Part shown: one piece after another, positions 8,825 to 16,744 of the stretch | Layout: each line of letters starts with the position of its first letter | Numbering within the stretch: position 1 is the stretch's first letter | Assembly: GCA_027488435.1 (NCBI GenBank) | Contig: JAIYBR010000221.1 | Coordinates: forward strand, 1 to 43,665 | DNA: 43,665 bases | Direction of reading: 5' to 3' | Source: Flavobacteriales bacterium | GTDB taxonomy: Bacteria > Bacteroidota > Bacteroidia > Flavobacteriales_D > Sanyastnellaceae | The notes under the pieces: generated by a model | Database searches by the model: none | Told to the model about the DNA's origin: nothing | What the model saw: only the letters and a program-made list of their open reading frames with translations | Translations under genes and position numbers: made by a program

Positions 8825-9325
8825 TTACTTCTTTGCAGCAGCTTTCTTAGGAGCGGCAGCCTTCTTAGGAGCAGCTTTCTTAGCAGCGGCCTTCTTAGGA
8901 GCAGCAGCTTTCTTAGCAGCAGCCTTCTTAGGAGCAGCAGCTTTCTTAGGAGCAGCCTTCTTAGCAGCAGCCTTCTTAGGAGCAGCAGCCTTCTTCTTAG
9001 GAGCAGCTTTCTTAGCAGCAGCTTTCTTCTTAGGAGCAGCCTTCTTGGCAGCAGCCTTCTTCACGGCCTTTGGGGCAGCGTGTGATTTTGACTTTGTTTT
9101 CATATTTGTAACAGTTGATTTGTGATTTACAATTTCATAAGTGACCTTGGCCGTAACGCAAAACTCATTCACCTTTCCATTTAACACTTTTGCGGTTTGG
9201 TCTTGAACATACACCGAACTAACACTATTGAAACGAGCCATTGCCTCCTCTACAACTTTTTCCGTAGCATCTTCCCAGCTTTTGGGTGAGGCATGTGTTA
9301 TCTCTGTCACTCGATAAACTCCCAT
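8825..9325 (-). CDS. Dodecin-like domain fused to a Lys/Ala/Pro-rich histone H1-like C-terminal tail
   Basis: N-terminus MGVYRVTEITHASPKSWEDATEKVVEEAMARFNSVSSVYVQDQTAKVLNGKVNEFCVTAKVTYEIVNH matches the dodecin pattern; then MKTKSKSHAAPKAVKKAAAKKAAPKKK...AAAKK (36 Lys in 92 residues, no acidic residue). Frame continuity checked across the junction. Confidence 0.85.
   Translation of the reverse strand: MGVYRVTEITHASPKSWEDATEKVVEEAMARFNSVSSVYVQDQTAKVLNGKVNEFCVTAKVTYEIVNHKSTVTNMKTKSKSHAAPKAVKKAAAKKAAPKKKAAAKKAAPKKKAAAPKKAAAKKAAPKKAAAPKKAAAKKAAAPKKAAAKKAAPKKAAAPKKAAAKK
8828..9066 (-). repeat. Imperfect tandem repeats encoding AAAKK/AAPKK/AAAPKK units
   Basis: On + strand, recurring 'gcagcagccttcttaggagcagcagctttcttag' units with little synonymous variation. 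Confidence 0.85.
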
Positions 9326-9357
9326 TTCAATTTTTCACTTCGGTTTCTGTTCAGGTC

Positions 9358-10251
9358 TTAAAAAAACAATCCGTGAAATTTTATTTTTCCATTATCACGA
9401 ATTTCAAAAGTTGGTCCTGGAATTTTTATGAAGCTTAAAACTTTCGCTGTTCGCCGCATCCATTTTTTCTTCCATCGAACACGTTCCAAATCTGCATCAA
9501 ATGAAAAGTAGAATTCACGCTCACGTTGAAAATTATTAACATCATCAACAACGAAATTTGCACTCGTCATTTTAGTTGCACCATATCCAATTGCAACATT
9601 AAGCCACCTCGGGAAATCCGCGCCAGAAGCCAGAAATCGATGTATGTTGAATGATGCCCAGTATGTTTGTGCGTTGTAGTCTTTTAAAATGCGTTGTTGA
9701 AAATTACGACCAAGTGTTGATTCATTCATCACTGCAAATGTTGATGGAGTGTAAGAAAATTTTAGTGCGATGCGTTGCTCTTTCCAAAAAAAATCTTGTG
9801 TTGCATACACGAAAATTCCACTCGCATTCGCAAGCATGTCACCCCATGAGAATCCCCACTGCGCACTTCGCCCATCTAATATTTCTATGCTCGTCATATA
9901 GAGCAGACTTGTTGAAATGCCGCGCCAATTGTCTTTTCCAGAAGGTTGTGCCCACGAATAGAAATCGGAAAGTTGTTTGGCAAGCAAATAAGATGTGAAT
10001 GCATGTCCGGCTTTATCTACCTGAAGCCATTCACTGTTGTCGTTAAAGGAGTGAAGCTTGGTACGGGGAAAATTTTTGTACCACAATTCATTTAGCAACG
10101 TATAGCTGATGCCTGCTGTTGCCATACAACTGCTCCATGCGATTACATCACGTCGCTTGAAGTTTGTTGTATCTTTTTGCGAGAATGAGTTGGAATGAAA
10201 ATGCAGAAGAGCGATGAGCAGAAGGTGAACAATCCAAGTTTTTATTTTCAT
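9358..10251 (-). CDS. DUF2279-like (YfiM-type) secreted protein
   Basis: WLQVDKAGHAFTSYLLAKQLSDFYSWA ... WGFSWGDMLANASGIFVYATQDFFWKEQRIALKFSYTPS. Confidence 0.7.
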   Translation of the reverse strand: MKIKTWIVHLLLIALLHFHSNSFSQKDTTNFKRRDVIAWSSCMATAGISYTLLNELWYKNFPRTKLHSFNDNSEWLQVDKAGHAFTSYLLAKQLSDFYSWAQPSGKDNWRGISTSLLYMTSIEILDGRSAQWGFSWGDMLANASGIFVYATQDFFWKEQRIALKFSYTPSTFAVMNESTLGRNFQQRILKDYNAQTYWASFNIHRFLASGADFPRWLNVAIGYGATKMTSANFVVDDVNNFQREREFYFSFDADLERVRWKKKWMRRTAKVLSFIKIPGPTFEIRDNGKIKFHGLFF

Positions 10252-10318
10252 GTCTACACCATCATGTTACAAGACGAAAGCATTGATTGAATGAAAGGCT
10301 TTAATTCCACGAGACGAT

Positions 10319-12514
10319 TTACTCTTGGATAATCCAGTAGTTGATTTTTTGACGCAGCGTTTCTGCACTCATTGGTTTTTCTAAGATGTCGTCCATGCCC
10401 GCTTGCATGCATGATGCTTTGTCTTTTTTCTGATCATTACTCAAACCGATTATCACAGGCATGGCATCGTAACTCACTAATCGCTTCAATTGTTTGGTTG
10501 TTTCAATGCCATCAATTTCGTTGTCCTTTACATCCATTAGAATCAAGTCATAATCTTCTCTGCGCGACTTTTCAATAACTTCTCTTCCTGATGCTACTGT
10601 GATAAACGTATGACCGAGCAACTCGAGAGTTTTTGCATTCACCGCCCTCGACAATTCATTGTCTTGCGCTAGCAATATTTTGATGGGAGATTTCGCAGAT
10701 AGTATATCTGTGTTGCCACTTTGCATGTTGAGTTTAGCTCGTTGCGTCGGGCTAATTTTCATCACATCAATTATGGTGTCGAGCAATTTTGATTGCTTGA
10801 CCGGCTTCGTTAAGTAAGCGTTGTATAAATTGTCGTTATCGGCCATAGCATATTCACCAATGGAAGATAGAACAATGATGGGAAGCTCTTGAATATTGAA
10901 GTGAGCGCGTATACTTTTCGCAACAGAGTGTCCATCCATTTCTGGCATTTGCATATCGAGAATCACAAAATCGAATTTGTTGAGACTCGACATAACATCA
11001 GTGACAAGTTGGGGGCTATTGAACGGTGTGACTTGGATGCCCCAGCCCGACAGTTGCTTAACGAGAATTTTTAAGTTGGTTGTATTGTCATCGACAATTA
11101 GCGCCTGCATTCCTCGTAACGCATTTACTTTCTCCCGATGTTCTTCTCCCGAAACTTCAGCAACCAGACCGAACGAAAATGAGGAGCCTTTTCCGAGTTT
11201 GCTTTGAACTTTTATCTTGCTTCCGAGTTCAGTCGCTAGGCTTTGACTAATGGCAAGGCCCAAACCTGAGCCACCGTATTTTTTTTGAAAAGATGAATCA
11301 ACTTGATAAAACGACTCGAATATTTTCTCAAGTTTATCCTCTTCGATTCCTATTCCCGTATCGGTCACACTGAATTCAACTTGCACGAATCCATTTTCTA
11401 TGTTAACCAATTCTGTTCTTATTACTACTTCACCCTTCTCTGTAAACTTGATGGCGTTATTGACTAAATTCATCAATATCTGTCGCACTCGATGTTCATC
11501 ACTGATGAGCTCTATCGGAACTTTTGAACTCAGGTCGCTCATCAGTTCGATTTTCTTGCCATGTGCCAGTGGCTTGAGCATGTCTATTACTTGGTCGATA
11601 CAGTCAGACAAATTGAATCGCTCTTTGCGTATTTCCATTTTACCCGATTGTAATTTGGCGACGTCGAGAACATTGTTCAATAGATCAAGCAAATGAAATG
11701 CACTGTTGTGAATGTTTCGTGCACACGCACGCTGCTCTTCATCTAACTTGCTCTGAAGGAGAATTTCGCTCATTCCGATTACTCCATTTAATGGAGTTCT
11801 CACCTCATGACTCATGTTTGAAAGAAATTCTGCTTTCGCACTGAGTGCTTCTTTCACTTTTTGCTCAGCAGTTTCTATTTCGGTATGAACAGAGTCGAAC
11901 GTGAGCTTCAAGGGTTTTAGAATGGCGATAATTCCAAAGAAGATTAGAAAAATCGTGGACGCCGCGATAACGATGAGCGCGACAGTCGTAAGTTTACTTT
12001 GCAATTCACTCTCAGCCAAGAACTGCCCTGTCACGTTGTTGATGCTGCCAATGTAATTCTCCAACACAACCATCCCCGAATCGAGTTGAGCCGTTTCATA
12101 ATCGTTCGGATTTCCAATAAAGCCTGTCAGAAAATCACGCCCTTGAACAAACTGCCCTGATGATTGCTGAAGCATCGCTTGTGATGCGTTGGAGTTATTG
12201 CCGTTCGTGCCGTAATGCTCGCTTCCGGTCAATAGTGCTTTTTGTGCACTTTCCCATTTGCTGAGCGTGAGGCGTAAATCATCGGTCTCTGAAGTAATAT
12301 CTGTATTGGATTTAGCATGGCGTTGAATGCCGTACATCTTACGACCCAATTCTTCCGCGATGGCTTTTTGCCGCGATGAAAGGCTAATTTTCGTGAGATA
12401 GTTGTTTTGACTGCGCTGGCTGAAGAAAAGCGCAATTGCTGCTGCAGTGGTGATGAATACCATAAGCAGCAGAAGTGCTTTAAGACGACTTGATATCTTA
12501 CTACTTCCTAGCAT
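10319..12514 (-). CDS. Hybrid sensor histidine kinase with two receiver domains
   Basis: Two TM segments; HisKA box FLSNMSHEVRTPLNGVIGMSEILL; HATPase GIGIEEDKLEKIFESFYQVDSSFQKKYGGSGLGLAIS; REC1 LIVDDN...FVILDMQMPEMDG; REC2 LLAQDN...LILMDVKDNEIDG. Confidence 0.95.
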   Translation of the reverse strand: MLGSSKISSRLKALLLLMVFITTAAAIALFFSQRSQNNYLTKISLSSRQKAIAEELGRKMYGIQRHAKSNTDITSETDDLRLTLSKWESAQKALLTGSEHYGTNGNNSNASQAMLQQSSGQFVQGRDFLTGFIGNPNDYETAQLDSGMVVLENYIGSINNVTGQFLAESELQSKLTTVALIVIAASTIFLIFFGIIAILKPLKLTFDSVHTEIETAEQKVKEALSAKAEFLSNMSHEVRTPLNGVIGMSEILLQSKLDEEQRACARNIHNSAFHLLDLLNNVLDVAKLQSGKMEIRKERFNLSDCIDQVIDMLKPLAHGKKIELMSDLSSKVPIELISDEHRVRQILMNLVNNAIKFTEKGEVVIRTELVNIENGFVQVEFSVTDTGIGIEEDKLEKIFESFYQVDSSFQKKYGGSGLGLAISQSLATELGSKIKVQSKLGKGSSFSFGLVAEVSGEEHREKVNALRGMQALIVDDNTTNLKILVKQLSGWGIQVTPFNSPQLVTDVMSSLNKFDFVILDMQMPEMDGHSVAKSIRAHFNIQELPIIVLSSIGEYAMADNDNLYNAYLTKPVKQSKLLDTIIDVMKISPTQRAKLNMQSGNTDILSAKSPIKILLAQDNELSRAVNAKTLELLGHTFITVASGREVIEKSRREDYDLILMDVKDNEIDGIETTKQLKRLVSYDAMPVIIGLSNDQKKDKASCMQAGMDDILEKPMSAETLRQKINYWIIQE

Positions 12515-12521
12515 GTTGCCA

Positions 12522-12529
12522 CAAAGATA
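12522..12529 (-). promoter_or_regulatory. TATCTTTG (-7 type TAnnTTTG box) 7 nt upstream of the histidine kinase ATG
   Basis: Exact match to TAnnTTTG on the minus strand; no clear -33 element sought or found. Confidence 0.45.
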
Positions 12530-12555
12530 ATTAAATATACAAGTTATGAACAGGG

Positions 12556-13569
12556 TCAGTTTTTCGCTTGATTATTCAGCCATCGGATGTAATCAGCTCG
12601 ATTCTGTTCATGTTCACCAAGATTTACTGCAAAGCGATGCTTGCCCGTGCCCCCCGGTTCCGCACACATATATAGGTAGCGATGCTGTTCAGGGCGTAGC
12701 ACTGCGTCGACATACGTGCTCTCAGGGAAGTTGATAGGGCCCGGGGGCAAGCCGGTAAATTTGTATGTGTTGTAGGGGGTCTCACTCTGTATGTCATTCA
12801 GGTATACTCGGCCCGACGATTTCCTTCGGCCGAATAGAGCAGTTGGGTCAGACTGCAATGGCATGCCAATGCGGAGTCTATTCAAATACAATCCGGCAAT
12901 GCGAGGTGCTTCTCCTAAATTCGAAGTTTCAGCCTTTACAATGGAAGCAAGTGTTATGACTTCATGTGTGTTCAATCCCAACTGACTGCATTCATCGGTT
13001 CTCGATGAATTCCATAGCTTATCCGACTGCTCTTTCATCTTTTTCAAGAAGGAAGCGCCATCCATAATCCAATAAAATTCATACGTGTCGGGACGAATGA
13101 TTGATGCGACTTTGTTTTTTTCGATATTCAACTTGCTGAGAATGGTGTCATTTTCAAAAGAGCTCATGAAGTGAGAACTATCATGCATTAGAGACTCACC
13201 TAATTTTCTGGCAAGTTCATCTAAGGAAGAAACATCATCAATTCTGAGTTTGACGGTGGCCTGTCCACCCGATCTGAATTCGCGAATGATATCGTTGTTA
13301 GACATTCCTTTTTTAAACTGATACCTTCCCGGTCGAATGTCCCTAAGACGTTTGATGGTCGTTGCAATTCCCCAGGTTGAATAATTCTCCAAAGGAAGGT
13401 TACATTCATAACAAATTTCACTTGCACGCGTGGTTTTTTTCACCTGGCAAGTGAAGTCTATTTCAATGCCTGAAATATTCGTTTTTAAGAATATGAAATA
13501 AAAGAAGTATCCGCCCAACAGGATACCTGCTAGAAAAAGGGTAGCAATAATTTTTATGCGCGTGTTCAT
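12556..13569 (-). CDS. mltG: Endolytic murein transglycosylase MltG
   Basis: NTHEVITLASIVKAETSNLGEAPRIAGLYLNRLRIGMPLQSDPTALFG ... SETPYNTYKFTGLPPGPINFPESTYVDAVLRPEQHRYLYMCAEPGGTGKHRFA. Start set to ATG 13569, overlapping the upstream stop (ATGA). Confidence 0.95.
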   Translation of the reverse strand: MNTRIKIIATLFLAGILLGGYFFYFIFLKTNISGIEIDFTCQVKKTTRASEICYECNLPLENYSTWGIATTIKRLRDIRPGRYQFKKGMSNNDIIREFRSGGQATVKLRIDDVSSLDELARKLGESLMHDSSHFMSSFENDTILSKLNIEKNKVASIIRPDTYEFYWIMDGASFLKKMKEQSDKLWNSSRTDECSQLGLNTHEVITLASIVKAETSNLGEAPRIAGLYLNRLRIGMPLQSDPTALFGRRKSSGRVYLNDIQSETPYNTYKFTGLPPGPINFPESTYVDAVLRPEQHRYLYMCAEPGGTGKHRFAVNLGEHEQNRADYIRWLNNQAKN

Positions 13570-14045
13570 ACATTTCTTGTCCAAATAAATTGATGAGCAG
13601 GTTGACGGTTGTATTCAATAGCAGCGCCTTCGGAGAATCCTGCGTTCAAAAAAAGGCGTCGACTCGAAGTGTTGTTGCTATAGATGATACTGCGTATGAC
13701 TTGACAACCTCTTCTATTTAATATGTCAATGGCATGATTCAAAGCGATGGCTCCGTAGCCTTTGCCCCTGTGCTCCGGTTTTGCAATGAAAATACCCAAT
13801 CCGCAATGATTATTGGTTTCATCGTATTCGAAAATGTCAATAGCACCAATAGGCAGCAACTCAAAGCAAATAACCAGGCGCTCAATTTCTGGGTTGTTTT
13901 GGTCCAAGCATTTTGCGTGAAAGGAATCTATTTCTTCCATATTGTATGGGCCTTGTTGTTCCGATACTTGCCATAACTCCGGTATATTCTCCCATTCGAA
14001 GGCGAGAAGTAGGTCCTCTTTTAGTAATGGTCGCAGAGAAATCAT
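13566..14045 (-). CDS. GNAT family N-acetyltransferase
   Basis: ISLRPLLKEDLLLAFEWENIPELW ... GLGIFIAKPEHRGKGYGAIALNHAIDIL ... NNTSSRRLFLNAGF. Confidence 0.9.
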   Translation of the reverse strand: MISLRPLLKEDLLLAFEWENIPELWQVSEQQGPYNMEEIDSFHAKCLDQNNPEIERLVICFELLPIGAIDIFEYDETNNHCGLGIFIAKPEHRGKGYGAIALNHAIDILNRRGCQVIRSIIYSNNTSSRRLFLNAGFSEGAAIEYNRQPAHQFIWTRNV

Positions 14046-14055
14046 GGATGGAACT

Positions 14056-14415
14056 TCAATATTGATCCGTAGCTAGTAATACGAGTGTGCATGCGTGTTC
14101 TACAGTTATTCCTTTTGAGCGAAAAAGATTCTCGATTGCTGTATTTTCTGTTCCCGGATTGAAAATGACTCTTCGCGGGGATAATGCAAGAATCGTTTCT
14201 TGCCATTGGGCTTGATGGTGGGGGCCAACGTATAGTGTCACCGTGTCGATGTGCTTTGCATTTTCTAACTTAGACTGAATATTGATTCCGGCGACGGTTC
14301 CTTCGCGTAGCCCAAGTGCCAAGGTTTCGATGCCATGCGCAACTAGCGCCTGAATGGCTTTATAGCTGTAGCGCTCCGGATTGAGTGATGCTCCAATCAC
14401 AACCGTTTTTTTCAT
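14056..14415 (-). CDS. CoA-binding protein (YccU-like)
   Basis: KKTVVIGASLNPERYSYKAIQALVAHGIETLALGLREGTVAGI ... FNPGTENTAIENLFRSKGITVEHACTLVLL. Confidence 0.88.
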   Translation of the reverse strand: MKKTVVIGASLNPERYSYKAIQALVAHGIETLALGLREGTVAGINIQSKLENAKHIDTVTLYVGPHHQAQWQETILALSPRRVIFNPGTENTAIENLFRSKGITVEHACTLVLLATDQY

Positions 14416-14479
14416 GTTGCAAAGATGATAAGTCGGATTCCTTTTTCCATCTTACTTTTGTCGATAAACTTATTGTAAC

Positions 14480-15250
14480 ATGCTTCGGTCTAAAGGTTTT
14501 CTATTTGCTGTGATCTTATCTGCCTTGATGAGTTCGTGCGGAATCAATTCTGAGTTTATGTTTCAGGCGCCGAAGGATTATGTTTACGATGTTCCGGTAA
14601 TCGATTCTTCCAGTATCGATTATCGCATTCAGCCCAACGATGTTATTTCCTTCGAACTCTTTACCAACGAAGGTGCGCTTATGATTGAAGTGAGCACGAG
14701 TTCAGCTGAAACTCAATCTACTCTTCGAACTGCCAATGTTGAGTATCTGGTAAATTCACAAGGGTTTGTAGAGCTTCCCGTTATTGGAATGCAAAAACTC
14801 AGTGGGCTCAATATAGCAGAAGCACAGGACTTTATTGAAGCTCTTTATACACCTCAATTTAATCGGCCCTACGTCCAACTGAAAGTGATGAATCGCAGAG
14901 CGATAATTTTTACTAGTCCCGCGGGCAATGGACAGGTTTTGCAACTTGGTGCAGAGAGCATTAGTGTCATTGAAGCTTTAGCCAAATCAGGTGGTATTGG
15001 GCAATACGCAGAAGCCGACAATATCAAGTTGTTTAGAAAGTCTGAGAGTGGCGAGCGACTTACCTATCATATTGATTTGTCAACGATAGATGGTATACAG
15101 TATGCGGATATGTCGGTGGAAGCTGGCGACATTATTTATGTCCAAACACGAAAAAGAGTTGGTCAGCAAGTTTCAGCCGAGGTGCGCTCATGGGTGTTCC
15201 TGTTTTCGGGTATAGTATTGTTACTCACGCTTCCACAACGTTTACAGTAA
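14480..15250 (+). CDS. Polysaccharide export (Wza-like) lipoprotein with C-terminal hydrophobic segment
   Basis: SSCG lipobox; DYRIQPNDVISFELFTNEG...EYLVNSQGFVELPVIG; SLBB-like region; C-terminal SWVFLFSGIVLLLTLP. Confidence 0.85.
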   Translation: MLRSKGFLFAVILSALMSSCGINSEFMFQAPKDYVYDVPVIDSSSIDYRIQPNDVISFELFTNEGALMIEVSTSSAETQSTLRTANVEYLVNSQGFVELPVIGMQKLSGLNIAEAQDFIEALYTPQFNRPYVQLKVMNRRAIIFTSPAGNGQVLQLGAESISVIEALAKSGGIGQYAEADNIKLFRKSESGERLTYHIDLSTIDGIQYADMSVEAGDIIYVQTRKRVGQQVSAEVRSWVFLFSGIVLLLTLPQRLQ

Positions 15251-15251
15251 A

Positions 15252-15800
15252 ATGAAGATTCGACGTACTGAATTTCGAGATATTTTAATAATTGAAAGTT
15301 CTGTGTTCACGGATGGACGAGGGGCCTTTCAAGAGACTTTTAACGAGGCGCGTTTTCGAGTGGAAACAGGTTTGAACGTCACTTTTGTTCAAGATAATGA
15401 AAGTGTTTCCAAGGCGAATGTGTTGCGTGGTCTTCACTTGCAATTTCCGCCCAAAGGTCAAGCAAAGCTGGTAAGGGTTTCGCGTGGTCGGGCCCTAGAT
15501 GTGGTGGTTGATTTGCGAAGAACAGAGCCAACTTTCGGCCGGCACTTTATGATTGAGTTGTCAGCAGAAAATGCCACACAACTTTTCATACCTGAAGGTT
15601 TTGCCCATGGTTTTTTGACCCTGGAAGATCAAACCGTGTTCGCTTATAAATGTTCCAACTATTACAGCAAGGAATTAGAACGCAGCATCCGATGGAATGA
15701 TCCTGAATTGGCAATCGATTGGGGGGCTTTTAACCCGTTAGTTTCGGAACGTGATGCTCAGGCTTCATTCATGCGTGAATTCGAGTCACCGTTTTTTTGA
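15252..15800 (+). CDS. rfbC: dTDP-4-dehydrorhamnose 3,5-epimerase
   Basis: DGRGAFQETFNEARFR...FVQDNESVSKANVLRGLHLQFPPKGQAKLVRVSRGRALDVVVDLRRTEPTFG...FIPEGFAHGFLTLEDQTVFAYKCSNYY. Confidence 0.95.
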   Translation: MKIRRTEFRDILIIESSVFTDGRGAFQETFNEARFRVETGLNVTFVQDNESVSKANVLRGLHLQFPPKGQAKLVRVSRGRALDVVVDLRRTEPTFGRHFMIELSAENATQLFIPEGFAHGFLTLEDQTVFAYKCSNYYSKELERSIRWNDPELAIDWGAFNPLVSERDAQASFMREFESPFF

Positions 15801-15808
15801 AAATCAAA

Positions 15809-16744
15809 ATGAACGCTCGCCTAATAATAGTATCTGCCACAGCCGTCATTTCGGCTTCTGTCGCTGTCTTAGTTCTTGTGGCATTTGCAAATCGATTGAA
15901 ACCAACCAAAGAAGAGAATGACGCCTATAAGCAACTCATCAACGGAGAGTATCGGATTTTTGCTATGCCTCTTCCCGAGAGAATAGATTTTGCCGGTGAA
16001 ATGGTTCCTCTTGAAAGGGCAGATATTCGGGAAAGTTTGGACCGTGAGCTCTTAGTTAATACCTATTGGCATAGTAACACCTTGTTGGCAATTAAACGGT
16101 CGTATCGGTGGTTCCCTGTCATCGAGCCTATCTTAAAGGCCAATGACATACCCGATGACTTTAAGTATCTGGCGGTTATTGAGAGTGCATTGTCCAATGC
16201 TACTTCCCCTGCCGGGGCGAAAGGGTTTTGGCAGTTTCTTGAGGAGACGGGAAGGCAGTATGATTTGGAAATTACTGATCAGGTAGATGAGCGTTATGAT
16301 GTCGAGAAGAGCACACAAGCTGCTTGCCATTACCTCAAAGATGCTTTCGATCGCTACGGTTCTTGGGCTATGGCTGCAGCATCTTATAATATGGGAATGG
16401 GTGGCTTGCAACGTCAGTTGGGGCGTCAGAACCAAAACGCTTATTGGGATTTATTGCTGAATGAAGAAACCGCGCGTTATGTGTATCGCATTCTCGCGAT
16501 GAAGGAGATTTTTAATCACGCCGATCAATATGGTTTTGTAATGCGCCCCGCCGAGTTGTATGAGCCATTAGCATACGCGGTTTTCTCTGTCGATACAACC
16601 ATTGGTAACCTGGCCGTATTTGCAAATGAGCAAGGTATTTCTTATAAACTATTGAAGTGGTACAACCCCTGGCTGCGCGAAAATTATCTGAAGATTTCTC
16701 AGGGAAAGAGTTATCAAATCAAGATTCCAACCGGAAAGCAATAG
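15809..16744 (+). CDS. Lytic transglycosylase (SLT family) with degenerate LysM-like C-terminus
   Basis: DDFKYLAVIESALSNATSPAGAKGFWQFLEETGRQYDLEITDQVDERYDVEKSTQAACHYLKDAFDRYGSWAMAAASYNMG. ATG 15809 preferred over track TTG 15797. Confidence 0.92.
   Translation: MNARLIIVSATAVISASVAVLVLVAFANRLKPTKEENDAYKQLINGEYRIFAMPLPERIDFAGEMVPLERADIRESLDRELLVNTYWHSNTLLAIKRSYRWFPVIEPILKANDIPDDFKYLAVIESALSNATSPAGAKGFWQFLEETGRQYDLEITDQVDERYDVEKSTQAACHYLKDAFDRYGSWAMAAASYNMGMGGLQRQLGRQNQNAYWDLLLNEETARYVYRILAMKEIFNHADQYGFVMRPAELYEPLAYAVFSVDTTIGNLAVFANEQGISYKLLKWYNPWLRENYLKISQGKSYQIKIPTGKQ

Noticed and set aside
8828-9066. GCAGCAGC-rich repeats considered as a CRISPR-like array or non-coding satellite
   Set aside because: No unique spacers; the units maintain an in-frame AAAKK/AAPKK reading on the minus strand, so they are coding repeats.
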